Positions 41,250-50,662 of a DNA stretch of 64,000 bases are shown piece by piece. Origin of the DNA: Pandoraea pulmonicola (GTDB lineage: Bacteria > Pseudomonadota > Gammaproteobacteria > Burkholderiales > Burkholderiaceae); assembly GCF_000815105.2 (NCBI RefSeq), contig NZ_CP010310.2, positions 1,922,001 through 1,986,000 on the forward strand. Direction: 5' to 3'. The notes beneath the pieces are model-generated. The model was given only the letters and a program-made list of their open reading frames with translations. It made no database searches and had not been told where the DNA came from. The translations under genes and the position numbers were made by a program. Each line of letters opens with the position of its first letter. Position 1 is the stretch's first letter.

Positions 41250-43079
41250 ATGTGTGGAATCATCGGCGCGGTGGCGCAGCGGGACATCGTGCCCAATCTG
41301 GTGGACGGGCTGAGGCGCTTGGAGTATCGCGGCTACGACTCGTGTGGTGTGGCGTTGTATCTCGACGGTGCGCTGGTGCGTGCGCGCAGCGTCGAGAGGG
41401 TGGCGCATCTGCAGGCGGAAATCGAGCAGCGTGGGCTGACGGGGTACACGGGCATTGCGCACACGCGTTGGGCAACGCACGGCAAGCCCGTGACGGACAA
41501 CGCGCATCCGCACTTCTCGCCGAGCGCGGATGCGCCGCGCATTGCGCTCTCGCACAACGGCATCATCGAGAATCACGAGGCGTTGCGTGCGATGCTGCAG
41601 CGTCACGGCTACGCGTTCGCGAGTCAGACGGACAGCGAAGTGATCGCGCATCTGATCGATCATCTCTACGACGGCGATCTGTTCGAAGCGGTGAAGGCCG
41701 CGGCTGCGCAGCTGCAAGGCAGCTATGCGATCGCGGTGGTTTGCCGCGACGAGCCGCATCGTCTCGTGGGCGCGCGCGACGGCATGCCGTTGGTTGTCGG
41801 GGTGGGCGAGGGCGAGAACTTCCTCGCGTCGGACGCCATCGCGCTCGCCAACGTCACGGACCGGATCGTCTATCTCGAGAACGGCGACGTGGCCGACGTG
41901 CAGCTCCACCGCTATTGGGTCGTCGATGCGCGGGGCCAGCGCGTGGAGCGCGCGGTTCACCGTGTGGCGGCGCACAGCGGCGCGGCGGACCTCGGGCCGT
42001 ATCGTTACTACATGCAGAAGGAGATCTTCGAGCAGCCGCGGGCCATGGCGGACACATTGATGGATGTGACCGCCATCATGCCGGAGCTGTTCGGCGACAA
42101 TGCGTGGCGCGTGTTCAACGTCGTGGATTCGGTATTGCTGCTCGCGTGTGGCGGGAGCTATCACGCGGCGTTGACGGCCAAGTACTGGATCGAGAGCCTC
42201 GCGCAATTGCCCGTTGCCGTGGAGATCGCGAGCGAGTATCGCTATCGCGACAGCGTGCCCAATCCGAACACGCTCGTCGTGGCAGTCTCGCAAAGCGGCG
42301 AGACGGCCGACGTACTGGGCGCCATGCACGTTGCGAAGGCGCAAGGGATGGTGCACACGCTTGCGATCTGCAACGTCGCGACGAGCGCGCTGGCGCGCGA
42401 GTGTGCACTGACGTTCTTTACGCGTGCCGGGGTGGAGATCGGCGTGGCGTCGACCAAGGCCTTCACGACGCAACTCGTTGCGCTGTTCCTGTTGGCGTTG
42501 ACGCTGGCGCAGACGCGCAAGCGGTTGTCGGAGGAGGACGAGCAGGAGCACTTGCGCGCGCTGCGGCATTTGCCCGATGCGATGGCAAACGTGCTGGCGC
42601 TCGAACCACAGATCATCGCGTGGGCGGAGCAGTTGACGCGTCGCCAGGACATCCTTTTCCTCGGCCGTGGCCTGCACTATCCGGTCGCCATGGAAGGGGC
42701 GCTGAAGATGAAGGAGATCTCGTACATCCACGCGGAAGCTTATCCGGCGGGCGAGCTCAAACATGGGCCGCTGGCGCTCGTGAGCGACGAGATGCCCGTG
42801 GTCGCCGTGGCGCCGAACGATCGTCTGCTGGAAAAGCTGAAGTCGAACATGCACGAGGTGAGTGCGCGCAACGGACGACTGTATGTCTTCGCGGACAGCG
42901 ACTGCGGCCTGTCGCCCGGCCCGGACATCGACGTGATTCGTCTGACCGAGCATTACGGTTTGCTCTCGCCGATCCTGCATACGATCCCGATGCAACTGCT
43001 CGCCTACCACGCCGCCGTCGCGCGCGGCACCGATGTGGACAAGCCACGGAACCTCGCGAAGTCGGTGACGGTGGAGTGA
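41250..43079 (+). CDS. glmS: Glutamine--fructose-6-phosphate aminotransferase
   Basis: 609 residues, the standard length. Makes glucosamine 6-phosphate for peptidoglycan and LPS. N-terminal nucleophile Cys after Met (MCGIIGAVA), glutaminase motifs HTRWATHG and SHNGIIENH, then two SIS domains ([25 protein letters not shown]) and C-terminal [13 protein letters not shown]. The ATG at 41250 gives the Cys at position 2 as required. GGAGAGGCG precedes it. No glmU is adjacent, which together with the Lrp gene suggests it may be an extra copy used in amino sugar metabolism. Confidence 0.95.
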   Translation: MCGIIGAVAQRDIVPNLVDGLRRLEYRGYDSCGVALYLDGALVRARSVERVAHLQAEIEQRGLTGYTGIAHTRWATHGKPVTDNAHPHFSPSADAPRIALSHNGIIENHEALRAMLQRHGYAFASQTDSEVIAHLIDHLYDGDLFEAVKAAAAQLQGSYAIAVVCRDEPHRLVGARDGMPLVVGVGEGENFLASDAIALANVTDRIVYLENGDVADVQLHRYWVVDARGQRVERAVHRVAAHSGAADLGPYRYYMQKEIFEQPRAMADTLMDVTAIMPELFGDNAWRVFNVVDSVLLLACGGSYHAALTAKYWIESLAQLPVAVEIASEYRYRDSVPNPNTLVVAVSQSGETADVLGAMHVAKAQGMVHTLAICNVATSALARECALTFFTRAGVEIGVASTKAFTTQLVALFLLALTLAQTRKRLSEEDEQEHLRALRHLPDAMANVLALEPQIIAWAEQLTRRQDILFLGRGLHYPVAMEGALKMKEISYIHAEAYPAGELKHGPLALVSDEMPVVAVAPNDRLLEKLKSNMHEVSARNGRLYVFADSDCGLSPGPDIDVIRLTEHYGLLSPILHTIPMQLLAYHAAVARGTDVDKPRNLAKSVTVE

Positions 43080-43099
43080 AGGGGAAGGGCGGTGCGGCG

Positions 43100-43370
43100 G
43101 GGCTTACGGGGCCGCGCGCGCCCGCAGCCGACGCATTGCTGCCCGGCAACTGCGCGATCCGTTCGCTCAAAAAATCCACGAGCACGCTTACGCGCAGGGG
43201 CTGGTGGCGGCGCGGGGCATACAACAGGTGTGAATGTTGCGCCGGGCCGGCGTAGTTCGGCAGCACACGTACCAACTGTCCGCGTGCCAACGGCTCGACC
43301 ACCGTCCAAGCAGGTTGCAGCGAAATGCCCGCGCCGCCGATAGCGCTATCGAAGAGCGCCCCCGTGCCGT
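43100..43370 (-). pseudogene. LysR family regulator, C-terminal remnant
   Basis: On the minus strand the translation contains GALFDSAIGGAGISLQPAW, EPLARGQLVRVLPNY and PLRVSVLVDFLSERIAQL, the end of a LysR substrate-binding domain. The first 200 or so residues including the HTH are missing: upstream of 43370 the frame is lost and DNA of different composition begins. No stop codon is found before the glmS gene on the other strand, so the end is also disturbed. This is a truncated gene; the effector candidate at 43621 lies where the rest should be. Confidence 0.7.
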
Positions 43371-43488
43371 CACGCGCTTACCATCCACCGGCGATCAATC
43401 GCTTGAAAAGCGTCCGGTGCACGGGTACGCCGGCGGCAAGTCTGTGCGTTCCGTCACCAGGCCACGCGGCGCTTTCTTTGCATGACTT

Positions 43489-43503
43489 GGTCATTATTTG
43501 CAA
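43489..43503 (+). promoter_or_regulatory. Candidate effector-promoter box
   Basis: GGTCATTATTTGCAA, 118 bp before the ATG at 43621, closely matches GGTCAATTTTTGCAA upstream of the LRR gene. TAGTAAT about 17 bp on could be the -10. Confidence 0.4.
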
Positions 43504-43620
43504 CTGTTCCATTGGCTTCGCTAGTAATTTACTCACTCAAGTCGACATGCGGCATGAGCTGTTCCGCTTGAGTGTGTTGGAAGTCCGTCTCATCAGCTTC
43601 ATTTTTTGGAGGTTGCAGAT

Positions 43621-44382
43621 ATGGGTGTTGAACTGACTAGTGCGCTGTTCTTGAGAAGCTTAGCGGAATACAACATTGGCGCTCCCAACGACGCCATTTC
43701 GCAGTCACAGGACGCGATGCGTAAGCTCCGTGACCAACATTCACGATCGACTGGCGCCTTAGAAACAGCACAACTTGTCAGCAGCGCTGTTCGTTCCGGT
43801 TCGGCCGAAATATTGATGACGGAGAGTGGAGAGCGTTGGTTTATCAAATTGCCAGAGTCAGACGCCAAAACGCTGGCGGAGCATGCGGATCGTTTGGTTA
43901 CCACGGCCGGTGACGATCCTGTAAGCAGAAGGGCGGCAGTTCAGTGCCGAACCGCCCTGATGCAATGCACGGCTGTTCGGCCTGCTGGGGAGAGCCATCG
44001 CAGCGTTGTCAAGGAGATGTGCACCGCGACCGCCCCATGGACCCAACCTTCTCATTGGCATGAGCTATTTGCGTCTTTCGCTGGTGACACGAACGAAAAA
44101 GGGAATATTAAAACCGCGTCCTATAAGGAGGCCGCGTCGTACGTGGCGAAATCGCTGCCGAACGCCAAGTATTCCGATGAAAAAATGTCAAGTGATGCTG
44201 CGAAGAAACTGATTGGCGTGAGGGAAAAATTCGCTATCGGGACAGGCAGTAATTGGCTTAAGAAATTGCGCGCACGGGAATTTCAGAAGACATTTGACAA
44301 GAAGCTCTCCAAATTCCCCGAATACAAGTCTGCACTCTCGGCCCATCTCGCCAACCCCGGCGTTCTAACAACAAAACTCTGA
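43621..44382 (+). CDS. Hypothetical protein, candidate secreted effector
   Basis: 253 residues from the ATG at 43621, chosen for GGAGG 8 nt upstream; a TTG five codons earlier overlaps that site. The protein is helical, with no signal peptide, membrane helix or known motif. N-terminal MGVELTSALFLRSLAEYNIG; the middle part has WFIKLPESDAKTLAEHADRL, and three cysteines cluster around residues 110-135. The C-terminal part is rich in lysine (KLRAREFQKTFDKKLSKFPE). Its lower GC, isolated position in a broken LysR gene and the box upstream link it to the other accessory genes. Function unknown. Confidence 0.6.
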   Translation: MGVELTSALFLRSLAEYNIGAPNDAISQSQDAMRKLRDQHSRSTGALETAQLVSSAVRSGSAEILMTESGERWFIKLPESDAKTLAEHADRLVTTAGDDPVSRRAAVQCRTALMQCTAVRPAGESHRSVVKEMCTATAPWTQPSHWHELFASFAGDTNEKGNIKTASYKEAASYVAKSLPNAKYSDEKMSSDAAKKLIGVREKFAIGTGSNWLKKLRAREFQKTFDKKLSKFPEYKSALSAHLANPGVLTTKL

Positions 44383-44435
44383 AATACGCACATCGGCGTT
44401 CCATAGGAAGACATGCCGCATGAGGCTTCGGCGGT

Positions 44436-44461
44436 GGCATGATGCGGGCCCGCATCATGCC
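44436..44461. terminator. Perfect 26-bp palindrome between convergent genes
   Basis: GGCATGATGCGGG followed directly by its reverse complement, so the two 13-nt halves can pair nearly fully. It lies 54 bp after the effector candidate and 8 bp before the end of the DJ-1 gene on the other strand. A shared terminator is the simplest reading, although T-runs are absent. Confidence 0.6.
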
Positions 44462-44468
44462 TCGGCGT

Positions 44469-45635
44469 TCACTGCGCCAGGGACGGCAGCGGGTATTCCA
44501 GTTGCAGGGCGACGAAGTGCGACGTGGCTCTGCCGTATCGCGAGTCGATGTCGCGTAGCGCGATGTCGAGCGCTGCGGCCGCGGGATTCCGTAGGCGTAC
44601 GACGTGCGCCGCCGCGTCCGTCTCCCGGGTAGGCACCAGCGTCAGTCCACGCAGAGACTTGACGGTGTCCGTCGACGAAGCGACCGCCTTCGAACGATAG
44701 GTTCGGGACCATGCGTCGGCCGTGAGCGCGAGGGCAATTTCGTCGAATCCGGATGTCACCGGGATGTCGATGATTTCGTTGCGCCAGAATGGCAGCCAGT
44801 TCCTGGCGGCGGTGAAGACATGCTGCGACGTCAGTTTGAAGGGCGTACTATCGTGCTCGGCGCTCCATGTGGCGACCCCCAGGCGTTGCGCGGTCGCTTT
44901 CGCGACGTCGGCCCCCGCCATGCCCTGGAGAAGCGCGAGCGATGCCGGGAGAGAGGCCGTGACACCGCTCGTCGTCACGACATTCCCGTCCTGCACGTAG
45001 CGGCGGTCCTTGATCCAGCGCGTCCGCGCATGTTGGCGTTCGAGCTTGCGCAGCGCATACCAGTGAGACGTCGCCGTGCGAGCGTCGAGAAGGCCGGTGT
45101 TCGCCACCACGGCGGCGCCTTCGCAGATCGACACGATGAGCGCGCCCTTGCTTGCCTGCGCGCGTATCCATGTCACGACGGCGGGATTTTCGTCGTCGTG
45201 CATGGCGGGCACGATGACCACGTCCGCGCCTTGGGGCTGCGCCGAATCGAAGCCTTCGGTGCTCATGTCCGCGACCACGCGCAGCGCCGGCATGAGCTCG
45301 ACGACACCGGGTTCCGTCGAGACGGTCACCACGTCAACGGCGCCGGACGCCTTCAGCACTCCGTACGGGACGATGAAGTCGGTCGTTTCGGTGCCTTTGT
45401 TGTCGGCCAGGATCGCGACCGTGGCGCGCGCACGCCCCGCCTTGGGCGGCGGAACGCGCAGCACCGAAGAGGCTTCGCTTTCGATGTGCCCCGCGTCGCT
45501 CGCCCAACCGGACGCAGGCGAACCGCCGCACGCCAATGTCGCGGCGACGATGGCTGCGGAAATACCGAATCGATGAGTGATATGCACGGTGTTGCAAGCC
45601 GGTGAGTTGTCAGCCGGGATGGTGACATGCATCAT
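44469..45635 (-). CDS. DJ-1/PfpI family protein, exported
   Basis: 388 residues with a predicted signal or anchor near residues 20-45. The DJ-1/PfpI fold appears once clearly: VAILADNKGTETTDFIVPYG at its start and the nucleophile elbow SICEGAAVVANTGLLDARTA with Cys, then TSHWYAL. The C-terminal 130 residues do not match the AraC HTH seen in the divergent gene. It lies opposite 45684-46685, which encodes a DJ-1/AraC fusion. The reaction is unknown; relatives are amidotransferase-like, isonitrile hydratases or chaperones. Confidence 0.8.
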   Translation of the reverse strand: MMHVTIPADNSPACNTVHITHRFGISAAIVAATLACGGSPASGWASDAGHIESEASSVLRVPPPKAGRARATVAILADNKGTETTDFIVPYGVLKASGAVDVVTVSTEPGVVELMPALRVVADMSTEGFDSAQPQGADVVIVPAMHDDENPAVVTWIRAQASKGALIVSICEGAAVVANTGLLDARTATSHWYALRKLERQHARTRWIKDRRYVQDGNVVTTSGVTASLPASLALLQGMAGADVAKATAQRLGVATWSAEHDSTPFKLTSQHVFTAARNWLPFWRNEIIDIPVTSGFDEIALALTADAWSRTYRSKAVASSTDTVKSLRGLTLVPTRETDAAAHVVRLRNPAAAALDIALRDIDSRYGRATSHFVALQLEYPLPSLAQ

Positions 45636-45683
45636 GCTGTCTGAAAGGACAATATAGTCGCAATTTCTGCCATTCTCTTCGTC

Positions 45684-46685
45684 ATGCCGCCTAAACGTTC
45701 ATCTGTCCGCGAAATCGTCGTCATTGGCTTCGACGGTGTTCAAACACTCGACGTTGTCGGTCCGATGGAGGTCTTCGCCGTTGCGAATCGTCACCGTCCG
45801 CCGTCCGTGCCGCCGTACCGCATTACGCTTGCGTCGCAAACCGGAGGAGAAATCGCCACGCATGCGGGCTTGCAACTCGCGGGCGCGGTCGCGCTCGATG
45901 CCGTGGCGCAACGCGTCGATACGATTCTTGTGGGAGGGGGCAGCGAACGCGCGCTGCGCGAGGCCGCGAGCGAGGCGGGCGTGCTGCCCTGGCTTCGCTC
46001 AAGGGCGCGGGGGACGCGCCGAATCGCAAGCATCTGCACGGGAGCGTTTGTTCTCGCGGCCGCCGGATTCCTGGACGGACGCCGCGCCACGACGCATTGG
46101 AACGCTTGCGATCTGCTCGCTCGGCTTCGGCCTGCCGTGCGCGTCGAACCGGATGCCATTTTCGTCGACGAACACCCGTTCTACACGTCGGCGGGGGCGA
46201 CGGCCGGCATCGATCTGAGCCTCGCCATGGTGGAGGCGGACTGTGGTTCCGCGGCGGCGCTGGCAGTGGCGCGGGAGCTCGTTCTCTTCATGCGGCGCCC
46301 CGGCGGCCAAAGTCAGTTCAGCACGGGATTGCGGATGCAGGCGGATGCGACCCCGAGAGTGGCAAAACTCCTGACAAGCATCATCGACAACCCGACTGGC
46401 GATCTGAGCGCGATCGCGCTTGCGGCGCGGTTGGGTGTCAGCGAGCGGACGCTTTCGCGCCTGTTCCGCAAGACGGTCGATGCAACGCCCGCGGCGTTCG
46501 TGGAGTCCGCCCGTGTGGAACGCGCGAAGGGGTTGCTCGAGACATCCGACTGGCCGTCGGCCCGGGTGGCCGAGCGAGCGGGCTTCGGGAGCCTCGACGG
46601 GTTGCATCGCGCATTCCAGCGCAATGTCGGGGTGACGCCCGGCGAATACCGTGCGCGCTTCGGCGCGCGGCGGCATCGCGACTAA
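45684..46685 (+). CDS. GlxA-type transcription regulator (DJ-1 domain plus AraC HTH)
   Basis: 333 residues. The N-terminal DJ-1/PfpI-like domain reads VVIGFDGVQTLDVVGPMEVF, with the Cys elbow in IASICTGAFVLAAAG and THWNACDLLARL. The C-terminal AraC HTH has LAARLGVSERTLSRLFRK and a second motif VAERAGFGSLDGLHRAFQR. It is divergent from a second DJ-1 protein gene, 48 bp away, and probably controls that gene. The signal sensed is unknown. Confidence 0.9.
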   Translation: MPPKRSSVREIVVIGFDGVQTLDVVGPMEVFAVANRHRPPSVPPYRITLASQTGGEIATHAGLQLAGAVALDAVAQRVDTILVGGGSERALREAASEAGVLPWLRSRARGTRRIASICTGAFVLAAAGFLDGRRATTHWNACDLLARLRPAVRVEPDAIFVDEHPFYTSAGATAGIDLSLAMVEADCGSAAALAVARELVLFMRRPGGQSQFSTGLRMQADATPRVAKLLTSIIDNPTGDLSAIALAARLGVSERTLSRLFRKTVDATPAAFVESARVERAKGLLETSDWPSARVAERAGFGSLDGLHRAFQRNVGVTPGEYRARFGARRHRD

Positions 46686-47440
46686 TGCGCCTTGGCCGCG
46701 GCACGCTGCCGGACCAGCAGCAAAGCGGTCAGGATGAAGGCCAGCAGTGCGAACGACGCGGAGTAGCGGCTGAGTGCAAGGCCACCGGCGCTGACCGGTT
46801 TGTCCAGAAAATCGCCGACGACGGCGCCCAGCGGCCGCGTCAGTATGAAGGCCGCCCAGAACAGGAAGACGCGCGACGTTCGCGTCCAGAAATACGCACC
46901 CACAAGGACCAGCAGGAGCGCGCCGAAGATCATGGCCGCGCCCGTGTAGCCGAGCCCCGCCGTGTCCGCCGTCCAGTCGCCGAGCGCGGTGCCCAGCGTC
47001 TGCGAGAACATGATCGTGATCCAGTAGAACGCCTCCGCCCGGGGCGAATTGACGGTGTCGATCGACACCGACCCCATCGCCCGGTACCAGACCCACAGCG
47101 ATCCGAGCAGCAACGCGAGCAGCAGCACCGATCCGCCTGCATAACCGATGCCGAGCGAACGATCGGCAAAATCGGCGAGGGTCGTGCCGACGGTAGTCGT
47201 GGCGATGATCGTCGCCCAGTACAGCGCGGGACGGAACGATTTCGCGCGAATCTGGGCGTACACGGCAACCAGGAAAATCAGGGCAAAGATCACCGTGGCG
47301 ACCAGATATCCCAAATTCATCGACATGGACACCGCATCGCCACCGGTCTCGCCCAGCGTCGTGGCGGCAATCTTGACCACCCAGAACATGAGAGTGACCT
47401 CGGGCACCTTCGCAAGCGTCTTCCGAGTGTTTGTATTCAT
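46682..47440 (-). CDS. COG4705-type multi-spanning membrane protein
   Basis: 252 residues, almost entirely hydrophobic helices (about eight). An internal motif of the form TTLGETxGD repeats four times: TTLGETGGDAV, TTVGTTLADFAD, QTLGTALGDWTAD and RPLGAVVGDFLD. The protein therefore arose by internal duplication. The function of the family is unknown; in related genomes members are annotated as membrane-anchored proteins. The end overlaps the stop of the GlxA-type gene by 4 bp on the opposite strand. Confidence 0.8.
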   Translation of the reverse strand: MNTNTRKTLAKVPEVTLMFWVVKIAATTLGETGGDAVSMSMNLGYLVATVIFALIFLVAVYAQIRAKSFRPALYWATIIATTTVGTTLADFADRSLGIGYAGGSVLLLALLLGSLWVWYRAMGSVSIDTVNSPRAEAFYWITIMFSQTLGTALGDWTADTAGLGYTGAAMIFGALLLVLVGAYFWTRTSRVFLFWAAFILTRPLGAVVGDFLDKPVSAGGLALSRYSASFALLAFILTALLLVRQRAAAKAH

Positions 47441-47737
47441 GGCAGAACCTGTCGTGACGACGCCCGCGAACGCTTCGCCGGCGCCAAAGAAGAATGCGTG
47501 CAGTTTCCGCCTCTATTCTTAGTTCTTGCATAGGTTAAGTATTTCGCCGACGTCGGCGCGGGCGTTCGTGGCTTCCTCTCCCAAGTGGCAAGGCGAGTTC
47601 CCGCGCGGAGCGGAATAGTCTCGGGAAGGTCCGTCGTTGGGGCAGGCCACAGATAACGATTGATCCCGGGCCGGAATTTGAGCGAGTATTGGCGTTTCGC
47701 ACTGTCATCCATGACGGACGAGATAACGGAGACATAG

Positions 47738-48163
47738 ATGAAACCATCGATTTCAGTGATGACGTTGGGGGTGGAGAATCTCGAGCGCGCGGTATCGTTC
47801 TATCGCGACGGACTGGGGCTGCCGACGGAGGGCATCATCGGCAAGGAGTTCGAGCACGGCGCCGTGGCCTTCTTCGATTTGCGTGGCGGCCTGAAGCTCG
47901 CCGTGTGGCCGCGCACGAGCATGGTGGCAGACACGGGGATCGCGTTGGCACCGGGGCAACCGATCCCGATCACGCTCGGTCACAACGTCACTTCGGAGGC
48001 GGAGGTCGATGCGGTCATGCGCGAGGCCATCGATGCGGGCGCCACGTTGATCAAGCCCGCACAGAAGACGTTCTACGGCGGCTACGCGGGGTACTTCCGC
48101 GATCCCGACGGGTATCTCTGGGAAGTCGTCTTCAATCCGGCAATGTTGCCGCCAGCCGAGTAG
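47738..48163 (+). CDS. VOC/glyoxalase family protein
   Basis: 141 residues; a complete glyoxalase/bleomycin-resistance fold. SVMTLGVENLERAVSFYRDG begins the first module and AGYFRDPDGYLWEVVFNP ends the second, with metal-ligand positions His/Glu only partly present. GGAGAC precedes the ATG. The substrate is unknown. It stands alone. Confidence 0.88.
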   Translation: MKPSISVMTLGVENLERAVSFYRDGLGLPTEGIIGKEFEHGAVAFFDLRGGLKLAVWPRTSMVADTGIALAPGQPIPITLGHNVTSEAEVDAVMREAIDAGATLIKPAQKTFYGGYAGYFRDPDGYLWEVVFNPAMLPPAE

Positions 48164-48214
48164 GCGACGTATCGATCCGGCGCGATTGACGCACAGAGAC
48201 AGCAGCGAAACGTC

Positions 48215-48240
48215 AACGCCCCGCGCGAAGGCGGGGCGTT
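48215..48240. terminator. Terminator hairpin between VOC and MFS genes
   Basis: AACGCCCCGC and GCGGGGCGTT form a perfect 10-bp stem with loop GCGAAG, placed between converging genes. Flanks are AT-poor, but the stem is strong. Confidence 0.75.
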
Positions 48241-48284
48241 GGGTCGACATGTCGGACCGGCAAGGACCGGCAAGCGAAGCCCGC

Positions 48285-49691
48285 TCAGCCCTTCGGCTTG
48301 ACCAGTCGTAGACCGCTCGCGAGGCATCCGGCGGCGGAGAACGCCGCGCCCCATGCAAGCGCCCACGTCGAGCCGTGCGTGCCGGCCAGGCCGAGGGCCA
48401 GCGCGACGAGTGCGGCACCCGTCGCCTGGCCGAGCAGTCGCGATGTGCCGACCATGCCGCTCGCGCCGCCGCTGCGCTCGGGCGGTGCGCTGTGCATGAA
48501 GGCCTTCAGATTCGGTGACTGGAAGAAGCCGAAGCCCAGCCCGCACAGTGCCATGCGCCAACCGATGTCCCACAACTGCGCGTGCTCCGGCATGACGGCG
48601 AGCAGGCCCATGCCCGCACTGAGCATGGCCAGACCGATCGCGCCGAGCGCGCCCGGCGGATAGCGATCGGAGAGGCGTCCCGCCAGCGGCGCGATCGCCG
48701 CGACGAAGAACGGCCACGGTGTCATCAGGAAGCCGGTTTCGATCGGGCTGCGATGCAGCACGTTCTCGAAATAGAACGGCAGCGACACGAGGCCCAGGCC
48801 CTGTGTCGCAAACGCGCAGATAGCCGTCACGGTCGAGAGCGCAAACGCCGGCAGACGCAGCAGATCGACCGGCAGCATCGGCGCGCGATGACCGCGTTCG
48901 CGCCGAATCAACGCCCAGCCGAACACGAGCGCGCCTGCGAAGCAGGCGAGCGTCAGATGCCAGTCGGCCTGTTGCGCGCTTTGACTCAGAGCGAAGATCA
49001 GCAGCGCGAACGTGGCCACGTTGAGCAGCGCGGCCACCATGTCGGGCCTGTGCTCGCTGCGCGGCGTGTCGGGCAGATTGCGTCGCGCGAACGCCAGCGC
49101 CAGCAGCCCCGTCGGCACGTTGATCAGGAAAAGCCACGGCCAGCTCGCAAACGCGAGCACGAGTGAGGCGACCGTCGGGCCGACCGCGAACGAGATGCCG
49201 ACGATGAGCGCGTTCAGGCCGACGCCGCGTCCCAGTTGATGCGCCGGGTACAGGAAGCGGATCAGCGCGATGTTCACGCTCATCACGGCCGCCGCGCCAA
49301 CCCCTTGCAGCAGACGCGCCGCCGCGAGAAAGCCGAGTGTCGGCGAGAGGGCGCACAGCAGGGACGCCACAAGGAACACGGCCACGCCCGCCATGAATAC
49401 GCGCTTGTGGCCGACGCGCTCGCCCAGCGAGGCGAACGGCAGCAGCGTTGCCACCATGGCGAGCTGATACGCGTTGACGATCCAGACCGACGCCGAGGGC
49501 GATGTCTTCAGGTCGAGCGCCATCTGCGGCAAGGCGGTGTTGGCGATGGCCGTGTCGAGACTGGCCAGCGAGACGGCGAGCAGGACCGCCGTCATCGCGA
49601 GCCCGCGACCGGTGGCGGGAGGCTCGTGGGATTGCGCCGGAAGCGGGGCGCTGGCCACTGGTGCGCCGACGGGCGGAGGGAGTGACGACAT
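48285..49691 (-). CDS. MFS efflux transporter, DHA2 (14-helix) type
   Basis: 468 residues with 13-14 hydrophobic segments. DHA2 signs: the N-terminal LDTAIANTALPQMALDL, the motif A ASLGERVGHKRVFMAG, and motif C-like ISFAVGPTVASLVL. Members export drugs, dyes or quaternary ammonium compounds. The frxE/FrnE-type oxidoreductase gene ends 5 bp upstream (50350-49697), so the two may be co-transcribed. Substrate unknown. Confidence 0.88.
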   Translation of the reverse strand: MSSLPPPVGAPVASAPLPAQSHEPPATGRGLAMTAVLLAVSLASLDTAIANTALPQMALDLKTSPSASVWIVNAYQLAMVATLLPFASLGERVGHKRVFMAGVAVFLVASLLCALSPTLGFLAAARLLQGVGAAAVMSVNIALIRFLYPAHQLGRGVGLNALIVGISFAVGPTVASLVLAFASWPWLFLINVPTGLLALAFARRNLPDTPRSEHRPDMVAALLNVATFALLIFALSQSAQQADWHLTLACFAGALVFGWALIRRERGHRAPMLPVDLLRLPAFALSTVTAICAFATQGLGLVSLPFYFENVLHRSPIETGFLMTPWPFFVAAIAPLAGRLSDRYPPGALGAIGLAMLSAGMGLLAVMPEHAQLWDIGWRMALCGLGFGFFQSPNLKAFMHSAPPERSGGASGMVGTSRLLGQATGAALVALALGLAGTHGSTWALAWGAAFSAAGCLASGLRLVKPKG

Positions 49692-49696
49692 GGCGC

Positions 49697-50350
49697 TCAG
49701 CCCTCGGCCAGAATCTGGCGGATGGCCTGTTCGAAGACTTCCGGCGGTTGACCGCCACTCACGAGATGGCGGTTATTGAAAATGATCGCGGGCACCGAGC
49801 GGATGCCGAGATTCTGGTAGTGACGCTCCAGGGCGCGCACCTGTTCGGCGTATTCGTCCGATGCCAGGATGTCGCGCGCGCGGGCGGTGTCGAGGCCGGC
49901 CTGTTGCACGGCATCGACCAGCACTTCCGGATCGCTCGTGCGCTTGCCGTCCACGAAATAGGCGCGCAACAGCGCTTCCTTGAGCGCAAGCTGCTTGTCG
50001 TTGCCAACCGTCTGGGCCCAGTGCAGCAGGCGATGCGCATCGAACGTGTTGTACGCGTGCGTGCGCAGATCGAGGCGCATCGGGAAGCCTTCGGCTTCGG
50101 CGCGGGCGCTGATGTTCGCGCGGTTCTGCGCCATCTGCTCCGGTGACAGGCCGTACTTGCGCGCCATGTAGTCGGCCAGCGGCACGCCTTCGGCCGGCAT
50201 GTCGGGATTCAGTTCGAAGGGGCTGAAATGCAGGTCGACGTCGACCTCGTCGCCCAGGCGGCCGAGCGCCGTTTTCAGCGAGGCAAGGCCGATGGCGCAC
50301 CACGGGCAGGCGACATCGGAGACAAAGTCAATCTTGAGCTTGGCGGGCAT
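49697..50350 (-). CDS. DsbA family oxidoreductase, FrnE type
   Basis: 217 residues, cytoplasmic (no signal peptide). The thioredoxin-like CPWC active site is at residues 15-18 (DFVSDVACPWCAIG), with a long helical insertion and the cis-proline region RSVPAIIFNNRHLVSGGQ. This is the layout of FrnE/YwbO-type 2-hydroxychromene isomerase-like proteins. It probably acts as a disulfide isomerase or reductase in stress response. The transporter gene follows 5 bp downstream. Confidence 0.9.
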   Translation of the reverse strand: MPAKLKIDFVSDVACPWCAIGLASLKTALGRLGDEVDVDLHFSPFELNPDMPAEGVPLADYMARKYGLSPEQMAQNRANISARAEAEGFPMRLDLRTHAYNTFDAHRLLHWAQTVGNDKQLALKEALLRAYFVDGKRTSDPEVLVDAVQQAGLDTARARDILASDEYAEQVRALERHYQNLGIRSVPAIIFNNRHLVSGGQPPEVFEQAIRQILAEG

Positions 50351-50662
50351 GATCTGGCGGCGCCGTCACGGCGCGGGCAATGAAAAACGCGCCGCCCTGA
50401 CGCGACGCAACAAGCGAATCGTCGCATAAATCGGCCATTTGCGTCGGACCGTGGGAGGATCGTCTCCGCAGCCACTATCCATGCGGGTTCGGCAGGCATT
50501 GGTGCCGACGACGCATGCGACAGGCGGTTTTGCTTGCCGGAATAATTGCTTCATCAGATGAATCGCATCGTGCATGCATCATGCCGACCAGCAAATCCCT
50601 GCGGCAATGCGATATCGTGTGAGGCATTCGTCGCCTTGTTTTCTCATCCCCCCGGAGTCCTC
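50351..50662. other. Intergenic region upstream of divergent frnE and cupin genes
   Basis: 312 bp. No gene is supported. It holds the promoters for the frnE-type gene on the minus strand and the cupin gene on the plus strand; no clear dyad was noticed. Confidence 0.4.
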
